40,070 nt of DNA. Origin: CAZIRF01 sp964541755 (GTDB taxonomy: Bacteria; Spirochaetota; Spirochaetia; Treponematales; Breznakiellaceae). Below the pieces are notes generated by a model. The model ran no database searches. It was not told the DNA's origin and saw nothing but the letters and a program-made list of their open reading frames with translations. Below are positions 25,528 to 33,605 of the stretch, piece after piece (the first letter of the stretch is position 1; every line of letters starts with the position of its first letter). Made by a program: the position numbers and the translations under genes. Location: contig CAZIRF010000027.1 in NCBI GenBank assembly GCA_964541755.1, positions 1 to 40,070 of the forward strand, written 5' to 3'.

Positions 25528-27612
25528 TCAATCGTCGTCATCCTGTTTCATGGAGGACTGCGCTTCCTTGATGATCTCGTCTGCAATCTTTCCGGCAATC
25601 GGCTCGTAGTGGTCGAATTCGAGGGCAAAAGAACCGGTGCCGCTGGTCATCGAGCGCAGGTCTATCGAATAGCGCAGAAGCTCCGATTCCGGTACGAGGG
25701 CGTCGATCTCCTCGATACCGCCGCCGGCGGGTTCCTGCCCCAGGATGCGACCGCGCCGGCCGGAGAGGTCCGACATGATGTCTCCCAGGTACTTGTCTTC
25801 CACAAAGACCGTAAGGCGCATGACCGGCTCCAACAGCGAGGGGCGGGCATTTCGCATGGCCTCGCGGAAGGCATTGCGGGCGGCGAGCTTGAAGGCCATT
25901 TCGGACGAATCGACCGGGTGTTCCTTGCCGTCGGTAACCTTTGCCTCCACGTCAACGACCGGGTATCCGGCCAGGACCCCCGCGTGCATGGCGTCAAGGA
26001 TGCCCTTCTCGACACCGGGGATGTAGCCCTTTGAGATGGCCCCGCCAAAGACGGCATTGACAAAGCGGTACTGCTCCCCGCGGGGCAGGGGGGCTATTTC
26101 CATGGCCACACGCGCGTACTGCCCGTGACCGCCGGTCTGCTTCTTGTGCGTATACTCGGCGGCCGCGCGGGACCCGATGGTCTCGCGGTAGGCAATGCGG
26201 GGAAGGCGGGTGTTTATCTCGATCTTCTGGTTCTTTCTGATGCGGTCGAGGATGATGTTGATGTGGAGCTCGCCCATCCCGCGGATTATGGTCTCGTGGG
26301 TTTCGGCGTTGAAGCTGTAGGTAAAGGTGTTGTCCTCTTCGGCGACTCGCAGGAGGGCCTCTCCCAGCTTGTCCTCGTCCTTCTTCTGCTCGGCGCTCAC
26401 GGCCACCGAATGGACCGGGGTGGGCAGTCGCAGGGGTACGAAGGTGATGGGGGCGTCGGGGGCGGTAATGGTGTCGCTCGTGCGAAGGGATACGACCTTC
26501 TGGACAATGCCGATATCGCCGGCGGCGAGTTCCTTCACTTCCTCAAGCTTTTTGCCCACGGCGATGTAGAGCTTGCCGATCTTGTCCTTCTTGTTTTCCG
26601 TGGAGTTGAAGACTTCGGTATCGGAAGTGAGGCTTCCCTTGACGATTTTGATCCAGGAGAGCTTGCCCGAGAACTGGTCGTACTGGGTTTTGATGACGAT
26701 TGCGGCGAAGGCTTTGTCGGGATCAACCTTTACGTCGCGCTGCGATCCGTCCGGATCGCGAACGACATCGCAGGTGGTGCGGGGATCGGGCCCGGCATCG
26801 GCCACAAAGTCCAAAAGGGGGATAAGCCCGGAGTTGAGGGTGGGGACCCCGCAGAAGGCGGGCAGGTACTTGTTGTCAGCGAGGGCCTCGATGAGTCCGG
26901 TGTGCATTTCCTCGGCGTCGAGGCTCCCCTGGTTGATGTAGTGGTCCATGAGGGTATCGTCGCCCTCTGCCGCAGCTTCGATAAGGCGTTCGCGGGCGGC
27001 CTTGACGTCTTCGGCATATTCGGCCGGGATTTCACCCGCCTGTTCCTGGCCGTTGTCTGTAACAAACCACGCCTTCTGGTTGAGTACATCGATAACGCCC
27101 TTGTAGGAACTGCCCGAACCCATGGGCAGGGTGACGGGAACCGGCTCCATGCCCAGTTTTTCCTTGATGTCTGCACAGACAGTCGCCATGTCGGCACCTT
27201 CTTCGTCCATGCGCGAGATGTACAAGGCACGGGGTTTCCCCCGGGAATCGAGGTTGCGCCAGAGCTTGATGGTTTCAATCTGGACACCGGCCTTCGCGGC
27301 GATGGTGAGCAGTACCAGTTCCGCGGAGCGGAACGAGAGGATGACGTCGCCGACGAAGTCGGATGAACCGGGTGTGTCGATCAGATTTATTTTGCTCCCC
27401 TGCCACTCGACATGGGCCAGGGATGCTGCGATGGAGATTTTTCGTTCGATTTCTTCGGGGAGGCAGTCGCTGACGGTTTTTCCCGATTCGACTGTCTCGG
27501 GTTTTGAAATGGCCCCTCCGGCAAAGAGCAATCTCTCGAAGAGGGTCGTCTTGCCGGTTCCACCGTGCCCGGCAAGGGCGAGATTCTTGACATGATCGGT
27601 TGAGTACGTCAC
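25528..27612 (-). CDS. Elongation factor G-like GTPase with altered G motifs
   Basis: This 694-residue protein has the five-domain layout of EF-G and belongs to the bacterial EF-G-like group rather than the main translocase. G1 is GHGGTGKT (15-22). G3 is DTPGSSDF (79-86), where the catalytic His of DTPGH is Ser. G4 is SRMD (133-136) instead of NKMD. Domains II-V follow (domain IV includes AEYTHKKQTGGHGQYARV). It ends in four Asp. The changes predict weak or altered GTP hydrolysis and nucleotide preference. The start is GTG 27612, supported by AGGAGGA 6 bases upstream; the longer frame adds unlikely residues. No ribosomal protein or tuf genes are nearby, in line with a non-canonical role. Confidence 0.9.
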   Translation of the reverse strand: MTYSTDHVKNLALAGHGGTGKTTLFERLLFAGGAISKPETVESGKTVSDCLPEEIERKISIAASLAHVEWQGSKINLIDTPGSSDFVGDVILSFRSAELVLLTIAAKAGVQIETIKLWRNLDSRGKPRALYISRMDEEGADMATVCADIKEKLGMEPVPVTLPMGSGSSYKGVIDVLNQKAWFVTDNGQEQAGEIPAEYAEDVKAARERLIEAAAEGDDTLMDHYINQGSLDAEEMHTGLIEALADNKYLPAFCGVPTLNSGLIPLLDFVADAGPDPRTTCDVVRDPDGSQRDVKVDPDKAFAAIVIKTQYDQFSGKLSWIKIVKGSLTSDTEVFNSTENKKDKIGKLYIAVGKKLEEVKELAAGDIGIVQKVVSLRTSDTITAPDAPITFVPLRLPTPVHSVAVSAEQKKDEDKLGEALLRVAEEDNTFTYSFNAETHETIIRGMGELHINIILDRIRKNQKIEINTRLPRIAYRETIGSRAAAEYTHKKQTGGHGQYARVAMEIAPLPRGEQYRFVNAVFGGAISKGYIPGVEKGILDAMHAGVLAGYPVVDVEAKVTDGKEHPVDSSEMAFKLAARNAFREAMRNARPSLLEPVMRLTVFVEDKYLGDIMSDLSGRRGRILGQEPAGGGIEEIDALVPESELLRYSIDLRSMTSGTGSFALEFDHYEPIAGKIADEIIKEAQSSMKQDDDD

Positions 27613-27646
27613 TGATGTTCCTCCTCTTCTGCGATTATGATGCTCA

Positions 27647-27675
27647 ATGATGAGACGGGATACTTGAGTTGTCAA
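27647..27675 (-). promoter_or_regulatory. Candidate promoter of the EF-G-like gene
   Basis: Reading leftward: TTGACA (27675-27670), 17 bases, CATCAT (27652-27647). The -35 overlaps the -35 of the divergent gene on the other strand. Confidence 0.5.
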
Positions 27676-27697
27676 GGAAATTGTCCCGTCGTATATT
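27669..27697 (+). promoter_or_regulatory. Promoter of the coiled-coil gene
   Basis: TTGTCA (27669-27674), 17 bases, TATATT (27692-27697), ending 6 bases before the ATG at 27704. Confidence 0.6.
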
Positions 27698-27703
27698 GTG
27701 TGT

Positions 27704-28885
27704 ATGGATCAACGAAGAAAGGCCATTCAGGAAACGGAACAACGGATTAGCCGGCTCGAAGGTGAGCGGGACACCCTCTATCGAAAGTTGGGGGAACTCT
27801 CCTGGCGCTCGGGGGCGCTCGCACAGCTTTCAGCAGAGCTTCACGGGGGCCTCGAGTCACTCGAGCGAGCAGAGTCCGCACGGGCGGCACTCTCTGCAGA
27901 GTATGACCGCCGCGAGGCGGACCTGCTCGCATTGGAAGACGAAGCCAATAAAAAGGCTGATGAAAGGCGCGCGACAGAGCAGCGTGAGCGCGAGGCTTCC
28001 CGCACCCTTGGCATGGTGGTTCTCGAACATTCCTCCCGCTTCGATTTGCCCGCCCTTGAGCCGGATATCACCGCCCTGCGCGAGCTTGTATCCCGCCTGC
28101 GCGACAGGGAGTCGAGCCTCGAAGGGGAAGCGACACCCGCCGCAAAGAGCGGTTTCTTCTCGAACCTGGCCCGCAATATCGGGCGTACCGGCAAGCAGGT
28201 TCTGGTAAAGGCGGGGCTCCCCGCCTTGAGAAAGCGCGTCGAGGAACAGGCTGTCCTCCTGGGGCGGGCCGCTTCATTGGTAGATGGCGCAACCTGGCAG
28301 GCCGTTCCCGCCTGCGCAACGAGCCTCGCCGCCCGCGACAGGGTTCGCGAGGAGCTTGAGGCGATTGACCGGCGGCAGAAAGAGATTGCACGCGAAAAGG
28401 CCGATACCCTCGCTTGGCTCGCCGAGCGGGCCGGGCAGACCTCCTGGCAGGCCGCCCGGCGTGCCCTTGAAACGGCCCGTCGCACCGACGCCGCCGCCAG
28501 GGAAGCCCTCTACCTTGAAGCAGGCGCCCTCCATGCGGGGGCAAAGGGGGCTGGGGGCGGCAAAAGCGGCAAGAAGGGTTCTGCCTCGCCCGATGCCGAT
28601 ACCCCGGAGGCCGAGCGCGCCAGGGAGATCACCAAGGCCCTAGGCGACTGCATGCGGTCAATGGCCGAGGCGCGGGATGGTATTTCACGCCTTGAAGCAG
28701 AGCTTCGCCGTGACGCCCTGCTCGAGGAGCAGGGTGAAGTACAGGCCCAAATTGCCGACCACGAGGAGCGCATCGCGATGAGCAAGACGGCCATCGCCAG
28801 CAATCGCCAGCGCCTGGCAGAGATAACAGAGGAAATCGAAGCCCTGGGAGCAGTGGGCGGCGGGGCAGGCGATACGGCCAAATGA
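27704..28885 (+). CDS. Coiled-coil protein, unknown function
   Basis: This 393-residue soluble protein is dominated by heptad-rich helices (about 1-115, 205-265 and 310-380), broken by a region with FFSNLARNIGRTGKQVLVKAG (about 150) and a flexible Gly/Lys/Ser stretch (about 283-300). It has no signal peptide or membrane segment and no known enzymatic motif. The start ATG 27704 is 6 bases after the -10, so the mRNA is probably leaderless; the GTG at 27698 lies too close to the -10 to be used. It lies just upstream of parE, which has its own extended -10. A structural or scaffolding role, possibly chromosome-related from context, is only a guess. Confidence 0.8.
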   Translation: MDQRRKAIQETEQRISRLEGERDTLYRKLGELSWRSGALAQLSAELHGGLESLERAESARAALSAEYDRREADLLALEDEANKKADERRATEQREREASRTLGMVVLEHSSRFDLPALEPDITALRELVSRLRDRESSLEGEATPAAKSGFFSNLARNIGRTGKQVLVKAGLPALRKRVEEQAVLLGRAASLVDGATWQAVPACATSLAARDRVREELEAIDRRQKEIAREKADTLAWLAERAGQTSWQAARRALETARRTDAAAREALYLEAGALHAGAKGAGGGKSGKKGSASPDADTPEAERAREITKALGDCMRSMAEARDGISRLEAELRRDALLEEQGEVQAQIADHEERIAMSKTAIASNRQRLAEITEEIEALGAVGGGAGDTAK

Positions 28886-28915
28886 GGCATCAAGGTTCCC
28901 GAAATTGCGTCGCTG

Positions 28916-28924
28916 TGGTACTAT
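28916..28924 (+). promoter_or_regulatory. Candidate extended -10 promoter of parE-parC
   Basis: TGG followed by TACTAT, ending 6 bases before the parE ATG. A weak -35 (TTCCCG, 28896-28901) has 17-base spacing. Confidence 0.5.
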
Positions 28925-28930
28925 CAGCCT

Positions 28931-30766
28931 ATGGCAAAGAAACGCAGTGACGCAGCAAGTGCGGCAAACAACTACGACGAAAGCAAGATAAAGACCCTCT
29001 CATCGTTGGAACACATCCGGCTTCGCACCGGGATGTACATCGGGCGCCTCGGGAACGGGAGCAACCCCGACGATGGTATCTACATACTCCTCAAGGAAGT
29101 CGTCGACAACGCCATCGACGAGTTCATCATGGGAAACGGCAAGAAAGTCGAAGTCGAGGTGAAGGACGCGACCGTCAAGGTGCGCGACTACGGCCGCGGC
29201 ATTCCCCTGGGCAAGCTCGTCGAGTGTGTCTCGGTCATCAACACCGGGGCCAAGTACAACGACGACGTCTTCCAGTTTTCCGTCGGCTTGAACGGCGTCG
29301 GCACCAAGGCCGTAAACGCCCTCTCCTCGCACTTTCGCGTCGTCGCCGTGCGTGAAGGGAAGTTCGCTGAGGCCGTCTTTGAAAAGGGCGTCCTCAAGTC
29401 AAAGCGGAACGGAGAGGTCAAAAAGCTCACCAGGGATGGGACCTATGTCGAATTCACCCCCGACCTCGACATATTCGGGGAATACGCCTTCAACCTCGAG
29501 TTTATCGAACGGCGCATGTGGAACTACGCATACCTCAACGCGGGGCTCACCCTCCACTACAACGGCGCCGACTACAAGAGCGACAACGGCCTTCTGGACC
29601 TTCTCAAGGAGGAGGCCGGCGAGACTGCCCTCTACGATGTGGGCTACTACAAGGGGGCCCAGCTCGAGTTCGCCTTCTCGCACAGCAACAACTACGGCGA
29701 GGAGTACTTCTCCTTCGTCAACGGCCAGTACACGAGCGACGGCGGCACCCACCTTTCTGCCTTCAAGGAGGGCTTTCTCAAGGGCGTCCAGGGCTTCTAC
29801 AAGAAGGACTACCGCAGCGAGGATGTTCGCGAAGGCTGCATGGCAGCCGTGGCCATCAAGCTCAAGAACCCCGTCTTCGAGAGCCAGACGAAGAACAAGC
29901 TGGGCAACAGCGAGATTCGCTCCTGGATAGTCCAGGAGACCCGCTCGGCCGTGGATGACTGGCTCCACAAAAATACCGACGCCGCCAAGGCCCTTCTTGA
30001 AAAGATCGAATCGAACGAGAAGCTGCGTACCGAACTCAACGTCGTCAAAAAAGAGGCACGCGAAGCCGCAAAGAAGATCGCCCTCAAGATCCCCAAACTC
30101 AAGGACTGCAAGTACCATTTGGACGACGGCGAGAAGGGTTCGAACACCATGATCTTCCTTACCGAGGGCGATTCGGCCGCCGGTTCCATCGTAAGCTCGC
30201 GCGACGTCATGACCCAGGCCATATTCGCCCTGCGCGGCAAGTGCGAGAACATGTACGGCAAGAAGCGCACCGCCATCTACAAGAACGAAGAGCTCTACAA
30301 CATGATGATGGCCCTGGGCATCGAGAACGACATTGCGGGCCTGCGCTACGGCAAGATCGTCATCGCCACCGACGCCGACTTCGACGGCTTCCATATCAGA
30401 AACCTTCTCTTGACCTTCTTCCTCTCCTACTTCGAGGAACTGGTCCTGGCCAATCGCGTCTTCATCCTCGAAACCCCGCTCTTTCGGGTGCGCACCAAAA
30501 AGGAAACCCGCTACTGCTACACCGAAAAAGAGCGCGATCTGGCCATCAAGGAACTGGGTGCCGGTAACGAGGTCACCCGCTTCAAGGGCCTGGGCGAGAT
30601 AAGCCCCAAGGAGTTTGGGCAGTTTATCGGCGAGGACATCAAACTCGTCCCCGTCGACATCGACACCTTGAAGTCCGTCCCCCAAGTCCTCGAGTTCTAC
30701 ATGGGCAAGAACACCCCCACGCGGCGCGAGTACATCATGAAGAATCTCGTCGCAGATATTTCTTAG
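28931..30766 (+). CDS. parE: DNA topoisomerase IV subunit B (ParE/GyrB family)
   Basis: This 611-residue ATPase subunit of a type IIA topoisomerase carries the GHKL ATP site (E56 and N60 in KEVVDNAIDEF, GRGIP at 88-92, GLNGVGTKAVNAL at 119-131), a transducer domain, and the TOPRIM domain (TEGDSAAG from 411, DADFD from 481, KGLGE). Its length and lack of the GyrB-specific insert fit ParE. Together with the next gene it should decatenate or relax chromosomes. Only 13 bases separate it from parC, whose ribosome site AGGAG overlaps this stop codon. No Shine-Dalgarno precedes its own ATG and the -10 is 6 bases away, so it may be translated from a leaderless mRNA. Confidence 0.94.
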   Translation: MAKKRSDAASAANNYDESKIKTLSSLEHIRLRTGMYIGRLGNGSNPDDGIYILLKEVVDNAIDEFIMGNGKKVEVEVKDATVKVRDYGRGIPLGKLVECVSVINTGAKYNDDVFQFSVGLNGVGTKAVNALSSHFRVVAVREGKFAEAVFEKGVLKSKRNGEVKKLTRDGTYVEFTPDLDIFGEYAFNLEFIERRMWNYAYLNAGLTLHYNGADYKSDNGLLDLLKEEAGETALYDVGYYKGAQLEFAFSHSNNYGEEYFSFVNGQYTSDGGTHLSAFKEGFLKGVQGFYKKDYRSEDVREGCMAAVAIKLKNPVFESQTKNKLGNSEIRSWIVQETRSAVDDWLHKNTDAAKALLEKIESNEKLRTELNVVKKEAREAAKKIALKIPKLKDCKYHLDDGEKGSNTMIFLTEGDSAAGSIVSSRDVMTQAIFALRGKCENMYGKKRTAIYKNEELYNMMMALGIENDIAGLRYGKIVIATDADFDGFHIRNLLLTFFLSYFEELVLANRVFILETPLFRVRTKKETRYCYTEKERDLAIKELGAGNEVTRFKGLGEISPKEFGQFIGEDIKLVPVDIDTLKSVPQVLEFYMGKNTPTRREYIMKNLVADIS

Positions 30767-30779
30767 GAGCAAGAGCACC

Positions 30780-32726
30780 GTGGCATACGTAAAGAAACTC
30801 TTCGACAAAAACTTCCTCGAATACGCCTCCTACGTCATCAAGGACCGCGCCATCCCCGACCTCGAGGACGGCCTCAAGCCCGTTCAGCGGCGCATTCTCC
30901 ACAGCCTCTTCGAGATGGACGACGGCAAGTTCCACAAGGTCGCCAACGTCGTCGGCCACTGCATGAAGTACCACCCACACGGCGACGCCGCCATCGGCGA
31001 TGCCCTCGTGGTCCTCGCCAACAAGGACCTCTTCATCGACCGCCAGGGGAACTTTGGCAATATCTTTACCGGCGACGGCGCATCGGCATCGCGTTACATT
31101 GAATGCCGCTCTACCAAGATGGCCAAGGACGTCTTCCACAACCCCAAGCTCACCCCCATGGCCGAATCCTACGACGGGCGTAACCGGGAACCCGTGGCCT
31201 TTCCCGCCAAGATACCCGTCATCCTCGCTATCGGGGCCGAGGGCATCGCCGTGGGCATGTCCACAAAGATTCTCCCCCACAACCTCATCGAAGTCCTCGA
31301 GGCCGAGAAAGCCGCCCTCGCCGGAGAGCCCTTCGCCCTCTTCCCCGACTTCCCCAGCGCTGGCCTCGTCGACGTAAGCGAGTATCAGGACGGCAATGGA
31401 AAGGTCCTCGTGCGGGCCAAACTCGATGTCTCCGACCTCAAGCGCATCGTCATTCGGGAGCTGCCCTTCGGTTCCACGACAGAGAGCCTCATCGCCAGCG
31501 TCGAGACCGCCGCCAAGGCCGGCCGGGTCAAGATCCAATCCATCAGCGACTTCACCACCGAGAACGTCGAAATCGAGATCAAGCTCGCCCGCGGTGTCTA
31601 TTCGTCCGAAACCGTCGACGCCCTCTTCGCTTTTACCGAGTGCGAGCAGTCCATATCCGTCAACCTCCTCGTCATCAAGGACGGCATGCCCACCATCATG
31701 ACCGTTACCGAAGTCATCAATCACCATGCCAAACAACTGGTAGGCATCCTTACCCGCGAACTCGAACTCGAACGCGAAGAGCTACAAGACCGCCTGCATC
31801 AGCGGACCCTCGAACGCATCTTCATAGAAGAGCGCATCTACAAGAAGATTGAAGACAAGAAAACGGCCGAGGCCGTCACCGCTGCCGTCATTGCCGGCTT
31901 CAAGCCCTTCGCCGCCGAAGTCGGCCCCCGCGGGGTCTCCAGCGAGGACGTCGAGCGCCTGCTCAAGATCCCCATCCGACGCATCTCCCTCTACGACATC
32001 GAAAAGAATCGGGCCGAAGTCGCCGAGATCAATGCCCGCCTCAAAGAGATAGCCAAGCACCTCAAAAACATCGTCGCCTATGCTACCGCCTGGCTCGACG
32101 GCATGATCGCCCTCGTCAAGAAGAACGAGGAACTGGGCTTTGGCAAGCGAAAAACCAAGGTGGGCCGCTTCGAGAAAATCGACGTCAAAGAGGTCGTCAA
32201 ACGCGACCTTACCCTGCGCTACGACGCTGCCACCGGCTACCTGGGCACGAGTGTCTCCGGCGGCAAGGAAATCTGCCAGGTCTCCACCTACGACCGCATC
32301 CTCGTTATCCGCAAGAGCGGCATTTTCCAGGTCATCGACGTCCCCGAAAAGGTCTTCGCCGACAAGGGCCTCCTCTGGTGCGGCATCGCAGACAAAGACG
32401 AACTGGCAAAGACCGTCTTCACCCTCGTCCTGCGCGACAAAAAAGAAAAGCAGCCCTACATCAAGCGCTTCAAGATTGAAGGCTGGATCATGAACCGCGA
32501 CTACCCCCTCGCCCCCGAAGGCATGGACATCCTCCACCTCGACACCCGCGACAACTTCTTCCTTATCTGCCACTACAAGCCCAAACCCCGCGTCAAAATT
32601 CTCAAACAGCAGTTCGCCGTCGCCGACTACCTCGTCAAAAACTTGAAGGCCGGCGGGGTACGTCTGGCCATACGCGAGCTCGCCAAGCTCGAGGTCAAAG
32701 CCAAAGAATCGAAACTCGAAGAATAG
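30780..32726 (+). CDS. parC: DNA topoisomerase IV subunit A (ParC/GyrA family)
   Basis: This 648-residue breakage-reunion subunit starts with GTG behind AGGAG. The catalytic Arg-Tyr is R105-Y106 in ASASRYIECR. The winged-helix and tower regions follow (PHNLIEVLEAE), then a coiled-coil gate and a short C-terminal part that is smaller than a GyrA beta-pinwheel, as in short ParC forms. In the quinolone-determining region, HPHGDAAIGD has Ala70 where E. coli GyrA has Ser83, while D74 keeps the acidic partner (Asp87). It is translationally linked to parE. The gene ends just before a GC-rich hairpin cluster that may act as its transcript end. Confidence 0.94.
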   Translation: MAYVKKLFDKNFLEYASYVIKDRAIPDLEDGLKPVQRRILHSLFEMDDGKFHKVANVVGHCMKYHPHGDAAIGDALVVLANKDLFIDRQGNFGNIFTGDGASASRYIECRSTKMAKDVFHNPKLTPMAESYDGRNREPVAFPAKIPVILAIGAEGIAVGMSTKILPHNLIEVLEAEKAALAGEPFALFPDFPSAGLVDVSEYQDGNGKVLVRAKLDVSDLKRIVIRELPFGSTTESLIASVETAAKAGRVKIQSISDFTTENVEIEIKLARGVYSSETVDALFAFTECEQSISVNLLVIKDGMPTIMTVTEVINHHAKQLVGILTRELELEREELQDRLHQRTLERIFIEERIYKKIEDKKTAEAVTAAVIAGFKPFAAEVGPRGVSSEDVERLLKIPIRRISLYDIEKNRAEVAEINARLKEIAKHLKNIVAYATAWLDGMIALVKKNEELGFGKRKTKVGRFEKIDVKEVVKRDLTLRYDAATGYLGTSVSGGKEICQVSTYDRILVIRKSGIFQVIDVPEKVFADKGLLWCGIADKDELAKTVFTLVLRDKKEKQPYIKRFKIEGWIMNRDYPLAPEGMDILHLDTRDNFFLICHYKPKPRVKILKQQFAVADYLVKNLKAGGVRLAIRELAKLEVKAKESKLEE

Positions 32727-32778
32727 GGGTTTGCGGGCTGGACTGCTGCCATTTTAAACCCGCGTCGGCTCCAGCTAA

Positions 32779-32960
32779 GCCCAAAGCGGCGGCCCTTTCA
32801 GGGCCGGCACTTTGGGCCCGAGCTTCCGCTACGCCGCCTGCGGGGTCCGGGGCAGGGCCCCGGCGAAGGGGGAGGGGCGCGACCCCGAGCGACCGACGCC
32901 CGCCCACCGGGCGGGCGTCGGGTGGGCGGCGTGCGCCCCGGGGGGAAGACCTTCCCCCCG
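32779..32960. repeat. GC-rich cluster of inverted repeats after parC
   Basis: Four hairpins lie in 182 bases between parC and the nitroreductase gene. They are 32779-32817 (GCCCAAAG stem, inner GGCCCT stem), 32841-32887 (CGGGGTC outer stem around CCGGGGC/GCCCCGG), 32893-32921 (perfect 13-bp stem, 3-base loop) and 32939-32960 (10-bp stem, 2-base loop). Nothing here reads as coding. The composition and stacked palindromes resemble REP-like intergenic elements, which could also end convergent transcripts. Confidence 0.75.
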
Positions 32961-32994
32961 ACCCTTGAACAATATCTGTTGTCCTGGCTCTCTC

Positions 32995-33552
32995 TCAATC
33001 CTGTGAGTAGCCTTCAAAGGCGCTGATTGTCTCAAGGTCCTTGCGTTTTTTCTCGGGCAGGGTGCCGGCCTCTTTGGGGTAGCCCAGGGCGATGAGAAGC
33101 CAGACCCGTTTGAAGCGCGGGACGCCCAGTATCCGCTTGACTTTTCCTTCGTCGAACCAGCCCAGCATGCAGCTGCCCAGACCCTCTTCTGCCGCTTGCA
33201 GGCAGAAGTGCTCGGCGGCCATCCCGATGTCCAGGAGAAAGAGTTTCTTGCGTTTGATAAGAGAGCCCAGCACGCTGGTGGCGTTGGGCGATTCCCCGCT
33301 GATGGCCACGATGCAGGGGGCGTCTTTGACGAAGAGGTTGAGCGAGGAGCCGCGAAGGAGGCAGGCTTTGGCGAGCTCGGCGCGTGTCGCGTCCCCGATA
33401 ACTACCGTGAATTTCCAGGGCTGTGCGTTGCAGGCCGAAGGCGACAGGCGTGCGGCCTCGAGGCAGCGTTCGATTTTGTCCTCTTCAACGATTCGCGTGT
33501 CATAGGCGCGCAGGCTGTAGCGCGAGCGGGCAAGGTCCAGAAAGCTGTTCAT
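32995..33552 (-). CDS. Nitroreductase-family flavoprotein
   Basis: This 185-residue protein belongs to the FMN-binding nitroreductase superfamily. The N-terminal motif is SRYSLRAYDTR (basic residues contact FMN), then EAARLSPSACNAQPWKF, the hallmark loop. The C-terminal part has EEGLGSCMLGWFDEGKV and LIALGYPKE. It is short for the family and uses NAD(P)H to reduce unknown substrates. ATG 33552 is preceded by AAGGGGGA; the upstream 110 in-frame codons are antisense to the SNF2 gene and are not part of it. The gene is divergent from the SNF2 operon, with 53 bases between the two starts. A possible own promoter is CAGACA, 17 bases, TATCAT. Confidence 0.9.
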   Translation of the reverse strand: MNSFLDLARSRYSLRAYDTRIVEEDKIERCLEAARLSPSACNAQPWKFTVVIGDATRAELAKACLLRGSSLNLFVKDAPCIVAISGESPNATSVLGSLIKRKKLFLLDIGMAAEHFCLQAAEEGLGSCMLGWFDEGKVKRILGVPRFKRVWLLIALGYPKEAGTLPEKKRKDLETISAFEGYSQD

Positions 33553-33570
33553 GCATCCCCCTTGTTTATG

Positions 33571-33599
33571 TTGCCATGATACGGACTTTGCGGGATACT
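33571..33599 (+). promoter_or_regulatory. Promoter of the SNF2 operon
   Basis: TTGCCA (33571-33576), 17 bases, GATACT (33594-33599), ending 6 bases before the ATG at 33606. It overlaps the nitroreductase promoter region on the other strand. Confidence 0.5.
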
Positions 33600-33605
33600 G
33601 TCTGC

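Noticed and set aside
26125..27366. 413-codon frame opposite the EF-G-like gene
   Set aside because: Mirror frame with a Gly/Val/Asp bias; no start signals.
29399..30808. 469-codon frame opposite parE
   Set aside because: parE has all family motifs; the reverse frame is low-complexity Val/Leu/Glu/Ala-rich and has no ribosome site or family likeness.
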